The notes: generated by a model from the letters alone, not told the origin. 29,638 nt of DNA from UBA9630 sp043725085 (GCA_043725085.1 JAYSLY010000019.1:1-29638), one strand, 5' to 3'. Shown: positions 13,853-20,621, counted from the first letter of the stretch. Numbers and translations are program-made.

Positions 13853-14542
13853 ATGGCACACGGAAAAAAGTATCGCGCAGTAGCTGAAAAGCTAGACAGA
13901 GAAAAAAGCTATTCCTTGGAAGAAGCTTTGAAACTCGTTCGAGAAAACAGAACCGCTAAATTTGACGAGTCAATCGAGGTGCATATTAAAACCGGAATCG
14001 ATCCGAAGAAAACTGATCAACAAATCCGCAGCGCTGTTTCTTTGCCACACGGAACCGGAAAAAACAAAAAGGTTGCTGTCATCACTTCCACCAGTCTTGA
14101 AGATGCCAAGAAATCCGGTGCTGAAATTGTGGGCGGAGAAGAATTGATTGAGAGAATCAAAAGTGGAAAAATATTTTCTGAAGATGGCGGTTTTGATGTC
14201 TTGGTTGCCACACCTGAGATGATGCCAAAGTTGGCAGTTGTGGCAAAAATTCTGGGACCCAAAGGCCTTATGCCAAATCCAAAAACAGAAACAGTCACAA
14301 CGAAAATTAAAGAAACGGTGGACGCTTTGAAAAAAGGCCGCGCCGCCTACAAGACTGATAACTCCGGGAATATCCACCAAGTAGTCGGAAAACTTTCTTT
14401 TACTGATGAAAAACTCTTAGAAAATATTAAAGCTTTCTTGGACAGCGTGGAAAAAGTCAAACCAGCCAGTCTCAAAGGAAAGTTGGTGAAAAATGTTTCT
14501 CTTTGTTCGACAATGGGCGTGGGTTTCAAAATCACAGTCTAG
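13853..14542 (+). CDS. rplA: 50S ribosomal protein L1
   Basis: A 229-aa protein of the L1 stalk that guides deacylated tRNA out of the E site and often autorepresses the L11-L1 mRNA. Starts MAHGKKYRAVAEKLDREKSY, the usual opening; the frame is open 13 codons further up but that extension is not family-like. Conserved blocks: FDESIEVHIKTGIDPKKTDQ, VSLPHGTGK, ILGPKGLMPNPKTETVT, and the C-terminal LCSTMGVGFKI. A terminator follows immediately, so the unit ends at L1: rplJ and rplL do not follow, unlike in many bacteria. Confidence 0.96.
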   Translation: MAHGKKYRAVAEKLDREKSYSLEEALKLVRENRTAKFDESIEVHIKTGIDPKKTDQQIRSAVSLPHGTGKNKKVAVITSTSLEDAKKSGAEIVGGEELIERIKSGKIFSEDGGFDVLVATPEMMPKLAVVAKILGPKGLMPNPKTETVTTKIKETVDALKKGRAAYKTDNSGNIHQVVGKLSFTDEKLLENIKAFLDSVEKVKPASLKGKLVKNVSLCSTMGVGFKITV

Positions 14543-14560
14543 CTATTTTTTAACAGAAAT

Positions 14561-14593
14561 CTTTCAGTTTTATGGCTGAAAGTTTTTGTTTTT
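14561..14593 (+). terminator. Terminator of the secE-rplA operon
   Basis: CTTTCAG (14561-14567) / CTGAAAG (14576-14582), then TTTTTGTTTTT. Confidence 0.8.
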
Positions 14594-14613
14594 AGTTCAC
14601 TCGGGGATATAAT
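14586..14613 (+). promoter_or_regulatory. Promoter of the P-loop kinase gene
   Basis: -35 TTGTTT (14586-14591, inside the T tract of the preceding terminator), 16-bp spacer, perfect -10 TATAAT (14608-14613). Predicted +1 near 14620 lies inside the palindrome at 14613. Confidence 0.6.
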
Positions 14614-14649
14614 GGAGGCTCAACCTCCATTATGGAGGTTGAGCCTCCA
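14613..14649. repeat. 37-bp perfect palindrome over the kinase transcription start
   Basis: Eighteen-bp arms around one central T. The left arm starts on the last base of the -10 box; its pattern is TGGAGG-CTCAA-CCTCCA. Each arm is therefore itself a small hairpin, so a cruciform or alternate RNA folds are possible. It covers +1 and ends 24 bp before the ATG. Candidate operator or leader hairpin, or a mobile palindromic element. Confidence 0.85.
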
Positions 14650-14673
14650 GCATAATTGTAAACAAAAAATCTT

Positions 14674-15237
14674 ATGAAAAAAAAGGTAATTATTGGTCTT
14701 ATTGGAGAAAAGGGTTCCGGCAAGGGGACTGTCTCTGAATATTTGATTGAAAAATACGGTGCGGTGCATTTTGGCACTTCCAAAATTTTGCGTCGCACAT
14801 TGGAAGATCTGCATCTGCCGGTCACGCGGGACAATTTGGTTAAGCTAGCCCTGGTGCTCAAAGAAGGTTATGGCCCTTCAGTTATTATTGATTCTCTGAT
14901 TCAGGATATGGAAAAGAGTGATGCGGATGTGATTATCGCTGATGGAATTCGGATGCATGGTGATGTTGAGCCGTTTCAAAATAAGTATGGAGAAAATTTC
15001 TGCCTGGCTTATGTGACAGCTGATTTGCGCTTACGCTTTGAGCGGACCAAAATACGCAAGGAAAAAGAAGGTGAGGAGAATGCTACATTTGAAGAGTTTT
15101 TAGAAGAAGAAGGGAAATTGACGGAAATTTCTATCCATGAAATTGGTCGCAAGGCGGATTTCAAGATGAACAACAACGGAACAGCCGAAGAACTGAAAAA
15201 GCAGACAGATGAAATGATGGACAAAATTTTGAAATAG
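14674..15237 (+). CDS. P-loop kinase, adenylate / dephospho-CoA kinase-like
   Basis: A 187-aa P-loop protein. Walker A GEKGSGKGT at 11-19 has the adenylate-kinase-type GxxGSGKGT form. The strand 'DVIIADGIRMHGDVEPF' (85-101) resembles the DGIR segment of archaeal-type dephospho-CoA kinases and related nucleotide kinases. A charged LID-like segment with RTKIRKEKEGEENATFEEFLEEE follows at about 129-151. The C-terminus (HEIGRKADFKMNNNGTAEEL) is the usual switch to the final strand. The phosphate acceptor cannot be assigned: dephospho-CoA, dNMP and phosphomevalonate kinase-like relatives all share this layout. Monocistronic between a promoter with palindrome and a terminator. Start chosen at the ATG right before the first beta strand; no SD. 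Confidence 0.75.
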   Translation: MKKKVIIGLIGEKGSGKGTVSEYLIEKYGAVHFGTSKILRRTLEDLHLPVTRDNLVKLALVLKEGYGPSVIIDSLIQDMEKSDADVIIADGIRMHGDVEPFQNKYGENFCLAYVTADLRLRFERTKIRKEKEGEENATFEEFLEEEGKLTEISIHEIGRKADFKMNNNGTAEELKKQTDEMMDKILK

Positions 15238-15258
15238 AATGTTGCTAGGAGAAAATAA

Positions 15259-15291
15259 AAAAACCGCCAGATATGATTTTGGCGGTTTTTT
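15259..15291 (+). terminator. Terminator of the kinase gene
   Basis: AAAAACCGCCA (15259-15269) / TGGCGGTTTTTT (15280-15291), loop about 10 nt. It isolates the restriction-modification island that follows. Confidence 0.88.
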
Positions 15292-15341
15292 GATATAGCA
15301 AATAACTTTTAATATTTGCAAAAAGGCTCAAATAAAGCAAC

Positions 15342-15370
15342 TTGACAAGAACATATGGTCATATTATAAT
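15342..15370 (+). promoter_or_regulatory. Consensus promoter of the lexA/RM island
   Basis: TTGACA (15342-15347), 17-bp spacer, TATAAT (15365-15370): both hexamers are perfect. Predicted +1 is at about 15377, the A of the chosen lexA ATG, so the mRNA would be leaderless. Confidence 0.85.
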
Positions 15371-15375
15371 ATGAC
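15349..15375. promoter_or_regulatory. SOS-box-like site plus 18-bp palindromic operator
   Basis: GAACATATGGTC (15349-15360) matches the Gram-positive SOS box GAAC-N4-GTTC at 7 of 8 defined bases and sits in the promoter spacer. GTCATATTATAATATGAC (15358-15375) is a perfect 18-bp palindrome covering the -10 and running up to +1. A repressor on either would block polymerase. The obvious candidate is the LexA-type protein encoded next. Confidence 0.75.
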
Positions 15376-15376
15376 T

Positions 15377-16030
15377 ATGAAAAGTTATCTCACACAAAAA
15401 CAAAAAAAAGTTTTGGAGATAGTTTATGACAGTATCCAATCTTCTGGTTTTCCGCCGACACTTGCCGATCTAAAGGATGAATTGGGTGTTTCTTCAAATC
15501 AATCGGTGTTGAATTTTTTGGAAATTTTGGAAAAAAAAGAATGTATTAAGCGAGAAGAAGGTCAGGCAAGGGGAATCAAGATTTTACCCTTAGGCTACAA
15601 AGAAATAGAAAGAGAACCGTTGCTAAGATTGGCGGGCTATTCTGCAGCCGGACCATATTTGGAATCTTTTGTGGATACTTTTACTTTCTTACCAATAGCG
15701 ACAAAGGTGCTTGAAAATGAAAAAATAAATGAAGCAAAAGAGCAGGTTTTTATTATTCAAGTTATTGGTGATTCAATGATTAATGCTGGAATTGGCGATG
15801 GAGATAAATTGTTGATTAGAGAATCAAAAGAATACAAAAGTGGGGATATTGTGCTTGCTCAAACAGATGCTGGAATGACGGTGAAAAGATTTATTGCCGA
15901 TGGTGGAAAAAGATATTTGCAACCGGAAAATCCGGCTTATGAAAAAATGATCATTATTCCCGGCGAAGTAAAATTTAAAGGCAAATTCATTCTAAATCTT
16001 TCTAAAATAAATCAACAATATGGCGGATAA
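15377..16030 (+). CDS. lexA: LexA-type self-cleaving transcriptional repressor
   Basis: A 217-aa protein with the two LexA parts. The N-terminal winged HTH reads LTQKQKKVLEIVYDSIQSSGFPPTLADLKDELGVSS, close to the LexA DNA-binding domain. The C-terminal S24 peptidase has the Ala91-Gly92 cleavage pair (GYSAAGPYLES), catalytic Ser133 in VIGDSMINAGI and Lys170 in MTVKRF. Autocleavage residues are all present, so it should be inducible by RecA-ssDNA in the SOS response. Two ATGs are possible, 15371 and 15377; 15377 coincides with the predicted +1, so I prefer it. Its stop codon overlaps the RM methylase start by 11 bp. It could be the genome's LexA, or a dedicated RM controller using the same fold. 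Confidence 0.85.
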   Translation: MKSYLTQKQKKVLEIVYDSIQSSGFPPTLADLKDELGVSSNQSVLNFLEILEKKECIKREEGQARGIKILPLGYKEIEREPLLRLAGYSAAGPYLESFVDTFTFLPIATKVLENEKINEAKEQVFIIQVIGDSMINAGIGDGDKLLIRESKEYKSGDIVLAQTDAGMTVKRFIADGGKRYLQPENPAYEKMIIIPGEVKFKGKFILNLSKINQQYGG

Positions 16031-17933
16031 AAAAAATGCAAGTGAAATTTTGGGAAAAATTTTTCGCAATCCGGATATGCAATATGGCCTTTCCGTTTTT
16101 GATGAAATTGATATTAGCCAAGTATTGAATTTTTCGGAAAAAGACGGGAAGTATTATTTAGATTGTCTGAAAAGAAAAAAGAGCATTCAGGCTAAACCCG
16201 AAGAAATTGTGCGCCAACTCATGATCTATAAACTAGTTAATTTCTATAAGTATCCGCTGGATCGTATGAATGTGGAGGTGGATGTGCAATTTGGTCGGGA
16301 AATTGGATCAAAGCGGGCGGACATTGTCATCTATCGCGAAGATGGAAAAACCCCCTACCTTATGGTTGAAGTGAAAAAGCCCGACGTGAAGGACGGTCTT
16401 GGTCAGCTCAAAAGCTATGCCAATGCAAATGGTGCGCCTATCCTTATCTTGACCGACGGAAAAGTTCAAAATAATATTTTGCGAACTGATCCAAATCTTT
16501 TTGAAGATCTTCTGGAAATTCCAAAATTTAATGAAACAGTAGATGATGTGCGATCGAAAAAAATTACTTATGCCGACTTGGATGAAATCCCAAATTTAAA
16601 GCAGCTTGTTTTTGAATTGCAAGAGGTTGTTTTAACTCATAGTGGAGTAGATTCTTTCGATGAAATTTTTAAGCTCATTTATGCAAAACTCTTTGATGAT
16701 ATTGAAACTCCACGAAATGACAACAGGAGATTCAGGGTTATTGCGGGAGCGACAAACAAGGAAAATCTAAATAATATTATTCGCTTATTTGAAGATGCAA
16801 AAGGGCAATGGCGTGATGTTTTTAAGCCGAAAGATGAGATAGAAATTCCGGAAAATGTGATTGTGCCAGCCGTCTCACTTTTGCAAAAGTATCGTCTTTT
16901 TGGTTCCAATCTTCAGGTTATCGATGATGCGTTTGAATATCTTATCAATCTGGATGCTAAGGGCGAAAAAGGACAATATTTTACGCCACGCCATGTAATT
17001 GATATGGCGGTTAAGATGTTAGCGCCTACTTCCAAAGATTTTATTATTGATACGGCTGCCGGTAGCTGTGGATTTCTTCTGCATGCCATGCAGTATGTCT
17101 GGGAAAAAGAAATAAACAAGGAAAAATTTGAAGATGACTATAAATCTAGGCAAAAAAGCTATGCCGAAAAGCATTTATTTGGCATTGATTTCGATCCGCG
17201 TTCGGTGAAAATTGGGAAAGCGATGATGCTGATTGCTGGAGATGGCAAAACTAATGTAACCTATGCCGACTCTTTAGATTCGGAAGTTTGGAATGAAGAT
17301 GCAAAAGTTAAATTCAGACCATTTCTGCGGTCACTTGAAGATGGTGAGGAAAATCGACGCAATCAGGAAAAATTTTCCGAATTTAATTTTGATATTGTCC
17401 TCACTAATCCGCCCTTTGCCGGCGAAGTTAAGGGCGTAATGCTTAACAAATATGATCTCGGTTTCAAGTGGGACAAAGATTTTCAAAGAACGTCAAAACA
17501 TCAAAACAAAGTTTCTCGCGATGTACTTTTTATTGAAAGGGATTTGAATTTTTTGAAACCGGGCGGAAGAATGGCAATTGTTTTGCCTCAAGGCGTGTTG
17601 AACAACACGCAGATGGAATACGTCCGCAAATTTATTATGAATAAGGCGAGACTTTTGGCGGTTGTGGGACTCTATGGCAATACTTTTAAACCGCACACGG
17701 GCACAAAAACTTCAGTTTTGTTTTTGCAGAAATGGAAAGAAGATGAAAAAATTCCAAAAGATTATCCAATTTTTATGGCGGTTTCCAAGAGGGGCGGAAA
17801 GGATAATTCCGGGGATTATATTTACAAAAAAGACGGTGAAGGAAATGTGATGTTTGACGAGAATGGAAAGAAAATGATTGATCATGATTTGGATGAAATC
17901 GCGGAGGAGTTTTTGAAGTTTATAAAAAAATAA
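16020..17933 (+). CDS. Fused PD-(D/E)xK nuclease / N6-adenine DNA methyltransferase
   Basis: A 637-aa protein joining two activities. Residues 55-160 match the HsdR N-terminal nuclease domain: RADIVIY (Asp101), then MVEVKKP (Glu117, Lys119), then QLKSYA (Gln129), a full D-ExK-Q catalytic set. Residues 210-610 are a type I M-subunit-like methylase: GQYFTPR at 318-324, SAM motif I DTAAGSCGF at 344-352, catalytic NPPF at 463-466, and ...GGRMAIVLPQGVL after it. It is overlapped by lexA (11 bp) and followed after 4 bp by DUF3800, then the S subunit. No HsdR helicase is encoded nearby. This layout matches BcgI-like systems, where one A subunit cuts and methylates and a B subunit gives specificity. 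Alternatively it is an M subunit with a regulatory nuclease domain. Start chosen for the overlap, which implies coupling. Confidence 0.85.
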   Translation: MADKKNASEILGKIFRNPDMQYGLSVFDEIDISQVLNFSEKDGKYYLDCLKRKKSIQAKPEEIVRQLMIYKLVNFYKYPLDRMNVEVDVQFGREIGSKRADIVIYREDGKTPYLMVEVKKPDVKDGLGQLKSYANANGAPILILTDGKVQNNILRTDPNLFEDLLEIPKFNETVDDVRSKKITYADLDEIPNLKQLVFELQEVVLTHSGVDSFDEIFKLIYAKLFDDIETPRNDNRRFRVIAGATNKENLNNIIRLFEDAKGQWRDVFKPKDEIEIPENVIVPAVSLLQKYRLFGSNLQVIDDAFEYLINLDAKGEKGQYFTPRHVIDMAVKMLAPTSKDFIIDTAAGSCGFLLHAMQYVWEKEINKEKFEDDYKSRQKSYAEKHLFGIDFDPRSVKIGKAMMLIAGDGKTNVTYADSLDSEVWNEDAKVKFRPFLRSLEDGEENRRNQEKFSEFNFDIVLTNPPFAGEVKGVMLNKYDLGFKWDKDFQRTSKHQNKVSRDVLFIERDLNFLKPGGRMAIVLPQGVLNNTQMEYVRKFIMNKARLLAVVGLYGNTFKPHTGTKTSVLFLQKWKEDEKIPKDYPIFMAVSKRGGKDNSGDYIYKKDGEGNVMFDENGKKMIDHDLDEIAEEFLKFIKK

Positions 17934-17937
17934 TTTT

Positions 17938-18747
17938 ATGTTAGAAAATTTAAATAAAAAACAATACCAATTCAAATTGTTTATCGATGAACTTGGCGTG
18001 GCCAATCCTAGGGCGAAGCAATCAGAGGTTTATATTCTTTCCGGATGTTCAATTGATGATAGTGAAAGATCTAAAATAAAAAATTGGGCTGATCATATAA
18101 AGTTCAAATATTGGGGAAAAACAGAGATTGTTTTTCATTCAAAAGAGATTGGAAGAAGAGAAAATGACTTTAAGGCGCTTAAGGACAGAAAAGTATTTGA
18201 AAATTTCATTGCTGATTTGGAGAAATTTCTAGAATGCTCAAAGTTTAAAATGTTTTTTGTTATTATTGACAAAGAAAAGGCTGCAAAGGCGGCGTGGAAT
18301 CAAAATAAAATATTCAAGGAAACATCCGATCATATAGTTAGGAATTTTTTGTTGGCAATGTTGTCCAATGAGTCAAAAGGAAAAATTGTGGTTGAATCTG
18401 CGGGAGCGGAAAAGGATTTTTATTTTCATAAAGCCCTTGGTTATTATCTAAGTGGCGGCGTTCCTGAACTAAAAATAGATTATAAAAAAATTCGCGAAAC
18501 TATCGCATCAATCTCGTTTGTAACAAAAAATAATCACGATATCGAAGAACAAATAGCTGATTTATTTGCTTATGCTGCCAGATGCAAGTTTTTCATGAAA
18601 AAGAAGATACTATTTAAAAAGGGGATATATGAAGAAATGATGCTGTCCTTGCTTAACAAAAAGATATTCAAGGTGCCAGCTAAAGCAGGCAATAAAAAGA
18701 TGAAATATTTCAAAAAAATTGATCCGTTTTTGATTTTACCTGAATAA
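17938..18747 (+). CDS. DUF3800 protein inside the RM operon
   Basis: A 269-aa protein of the DUF3800 family, predicted to have an RNase H-like fold with acidic active-site residues; its function is not established. Visible family marks: FIDELG (Asp17, Glu18), VFHSKEI, FFVIIDKEK, VVESAG (Glu153) and the C-terminal IEEQIADLFAYAARCKF (Asp208). Acidic residues at each position suggest a metal-dependent nuclease, which is inference. It starts 4 bp after the methylase stop and lies between the cutting/modifying subunit and the specificity subunit. A GC-rich structured stretch follows its stop codon (18759-18790), in line with reports of conserved RNA motifs near DUF3800 genes. Confidence 0.8.
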   Translation: MLENLNKKQYQFKLFIDELGVANPRAKQSEVYILSGCSIDDSERSKIKNWADHIKFKYWGKTEIVFHSKEIGRRENDFKALKDRKVFENFIADLEKFLECSKFKMFFVIIDKEKAAKAAWNQNKIFKETSDHIVRNFLLAMLSNESKGKIVVESAGAEKDFYFHKALGYYLSGGVPELKIDYKKIRETIASISFVTKNNHDIEEQIADLFAYAARCKFFMKKKILFKKGIYEEMMLSLLNKKIFKVPAKAGNKKMKYFKKIDPFLILPE

Positions 18748-18758
18748 AAACAAAAAAA

Positions 18759-18790
18759 CTGGCTCGCGGCATCACGCTCGCTCCCCAGCC
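18759..18790 (+). other. GC-rich structured stretch after DUF3800
   Basis: In an otherwise AT-rich gap (18748-18891), about 30 bases of very different composition follow: CTGG (18759-18762) pairs with CCAG (18785-18788), enclosing GCTCGCGGCATCACGCTCGC. An inner GCG...CGC pairing is also possible. There is no T tract, so it is not a standard terminator. It may be an RNA motif associated with DUF3800 genes. Confidence 0.4.
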
Positions 18791-18891
18791 CTTTATGTAA
18801 ACATACTAGCAGGCATAGAAGCTATTTGTCAAGTATTTTCATGAATATCCGTTGAACAGGCTAATTTAAGCCAAATATTTCAAGAAATAAT

Positions 18892-20235
18892 ATGATCAAT
18901 TTTTCCATAATCCAAAAATCTCAACTAGAAGGTGCGACAAGAATTGATGCTGAATATTATCAGCCGGAGTATTTGGAAATGCTTAATAAGATTAAAAAAT
19001 TTAAGTTTGAAAATGCTGGAAGGATTTGTAATATTTTACGAGGCAATACTCCAAAAGAATATGGTGATTACAAAATTCCAATAGTAAGATCTGGGGATTT
19101 GTCATATGGATTTATAAGTGACGAAGAAAATTTACTGAAAACAAAAAAAGAAAACGCTTTTTTTCTCAAAAACAAGGACATCTTAATTTCATCAATAGGT
19201 TTTGGTTCAATAGGTAAGGTTAATATATTCAATGGGGATAGTAAAAAAATCGGAACAGTTTCCGAGGTGTCGGTGCTACGAGAATGCAAAATAAATTCTT
19301 ATTTTCTCTGGGCATTTTTAGCAGGCAAATTTGGGCAGTTTCAAATTAATCGTGAAATTACGGGCGCTACAGGTCAGCTTCATTTAAATACTGGAAATAT
19401 TGAAAACATTTTAGTTCCCATATTAGATTCTCAAAACTTGAAAGAATTGGAAAATGTATATGAAGAAGCTAGAGAAAAATATAAAAGCTCAAAATCATTA
19501 TATCGGCAAGTAGGAGATTTACTTTTAGAAGAATTAGGATTAAAAGATTTTAACCTTAAAGAAAATTTGTCAACTGTTGTCAATTTTTCTGATGTTTTGG
19601 ACGCGCGAAGAATTGATGCGGAATATTTTCAAATTAAATATGAAAAGTTAATTGAAAAAATAAGGAAAAAATCAAAAAAATTAGAAGATTTCATTACAAA
19701 ATATTCCACTGGTTATCCATATAAAAGTGAAAAATATCTAGAAGAAGGGATTCCCTTGATAAGAATAAATAATATAAAATCAGGAGCTATCGACTTGGAG
19801 GACACTGCGTATTTGTCAGAAAAGGATTTTTCCATTTCTCCAAGAGATACTGCAAAATCTGGTGATATTGTGTTGTCTATGTCTGGAACGATTGGTGTGA
19901 CAGCGGAAATTCCGGAAAATATTCCAAAATGTGCCGTGAATCAAAGAATTTTAAAATTCACGGCTAAAAATATAGATAAGCATTATCTGGTTCTATTGCT
20001 AAATTCCATTATTGGCAGATATCAATTGGAAAGAATTGGAACCGGAGGAGTCCAAACTAATATTAGCCATAAGGACATAAAAAATATCCTAATCCCTATT
20101 CTACCAAAAGAAATTCAACTAAAAATTTCTGAACTTGTCCAAAAATCACATATAGCTCGAAAAAAATCCAAGGAGCTTCTAGAAGAAGCCAAAAGAAAAG
20201 TTGAAGAAATGATTGAGAAAGGAGGCGAAATATAA
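18892..20235 (+). CDS. hsdS: Type I-like specificity subunit (HsdS)
   Basis: A 447-aa DNA-recognition subunit with two target recognition domains. The internal repeat is plain: GATRIDAEYYQPEYLEML at about 14-32 and LDARRIDAEYFQIKYEKL at about 236-253 begin the two halves. TRD1 continues ILRGNTPKEYGDYKIPIVRSGDL and TRD2 TGYPYKSEKYLEEGIPLIRINNI. Conserved helical spacers follow each half (KLYRQVGDLLLEELGL-type and the C-terminal ELVQKSHIARKKSKELLEEAK). It partners the fused nuclease/methylase and would define a bipartite site. It lies 144 bp after DUF3800, and its TAA stop overlaps the next ATG (TAATG). Start is the first ATG; no SD. Confidence 0.9.
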   Translation: MINFSIIQKSQLEGATRIDAEYYQPEYLEMLNKIKKFKFENAGRICNILRGNTPKEYGDYKIPIVRSGDLSYGFISDEENLLKTKKENAFFLKNKDILISSIGFGSIGKVNIFNGDSKKIGTVSEVSVLRECKINSYFLWAFLAGKFGQFQINREITGATGQLHLNTGNIENILVPILDSQNLKELENVYEEAREKYKSSKSLYRQVGDLLLEELGLKDFNLKENLSTVVNFSDVLDARRIDAEYFQIKYEKLIEKIRKKSKKLEDFITKYSTGYPYKSEKYLEEGIPLIRINNIKSGAIDLEDTAYLSEKDFSISPRDTAKSGDIVLSMSGTIGVTAEIPENIPKCAVNQRILKFTAKNIDKHYLVLLLNSIIGRYQLERIGTGGVQTNISHKDIKNILIPILPKEIQLKISELVQKSHIARKKSKELLEEAKRKVEEMIEKGGEI

Positions 20236-20360
20236 TGGCAGTAACGAGCAAAAGAGTCGCAAAGCTTGCCAGTAAGCTTTTGAGAAAAGATTTGCCTAGG
20301 AAAAAAGAAAAATCTGTTGCGGGTAGCGCTTTGCGACAAACAAGAAGAAAGGGGAAATAA
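20235..20360 (+). CDS. 41-aa basic protein coupled to hsdS
   Basis: Starts at a TAATG junction with hsdS, preceded by the GGAGG-like GAAAGGAGGCGA, so it has both coupling and an SD. The product (MAVTSKRVAKLASKLLRKDL...KEKSVAGSALRQTRRKGK) is strongly basic, with two short helices split by a charged loop; the second half 'KSVAGSALRQ' recalls a small, widely scattered protein of unknown function with a K-x-AAGSALSQ ending. A role in binding nucleic acid or stabilising the RM complex is only a guess. Last gene of the island. Confidence 0.7.
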   Translation: MAVTSKRVAKLASKLLRKDLPRKKEKSVAGSALRQTRRKGK

Positions 20361-20406
20361 ACAAAAATAAAAAACTCCACAAATAAGCTATTCTGGCTTT
20401 TTTTGT

Positions 20407-20435
20407 TTGACAAAATTTGATTTTAGTGCTATACT
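20407..20435 (+). promoter_or_regulatory. Strong promoter of the ncRNA candidate
   Basis: Perfect -35 TTGACA (20407-20412), 17-bp spacer ending in TGC (extended -10), -10 TATACT (20430-20435). Predicted +1 near 20442. No ORF follows on this strand, since pth is convergent. Confidence 0.8.
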
Positions 20436-20441
20436 ATCCAG

Positions 20442-20621
20442 TTAGTATTATTTTTTGAAAATCAGATTGTTTTTTAGGGTTTCGTGCGTAAGTTTGAAAG
20501 CGGAAACACCCTCCTTAGTTTTCGCAAGTAAGTCAAACCGTATTTTTCCGGGATAATTCCCGAAGAGATGCCATTCTTACGTGCGAAACCTTAAAAGACA
20601 AGCTTAGCTGATGCTTTTTTT
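20442..20621 (+). ncRNA. Candidate structured small RNA with three-way junction
   Basis: A non-coding stretch with its own promoter. P1 is a 21-bp stem without mismatches: 20472-20492 with 20576-20596, including G-U pairs (20477/20591, 20485/20583, 20486/20582), which favours RNA pairing over a DNA palindrome. Inside are two hairpins. P2 pairs GTTTGA (20492-20497) with TCAAAC (20533-20538), then GCGGAAAC (20500-20507) with GTTTTCGC (20518-20525), loop ACCCTCCTTA. P3 pairs 20540-20547 with 20564-20571 and CGGGA (20549-20553) with TCCCG (20558-20562). The 5' base of P2's outer stem competes with the last P1 pair. A seven-T tract ends near 20621, inside the 3' end of pth, after only a weak hairpin. 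It does not carry the hallmark sequences of SRP RNA, RNase P RNA or tmRNA. Confidence 0.65.

Noticed and set aside
20442..20621. Assignment of the ncRNA as 6S, SRP or RNase P RNA
   Set aside because: Length is close to 6S RNA, but the fold is a three-way junction rather than one long bulged hairpin, and no SRP (GGAAGG...GCAG) or RNase P consensus is present.
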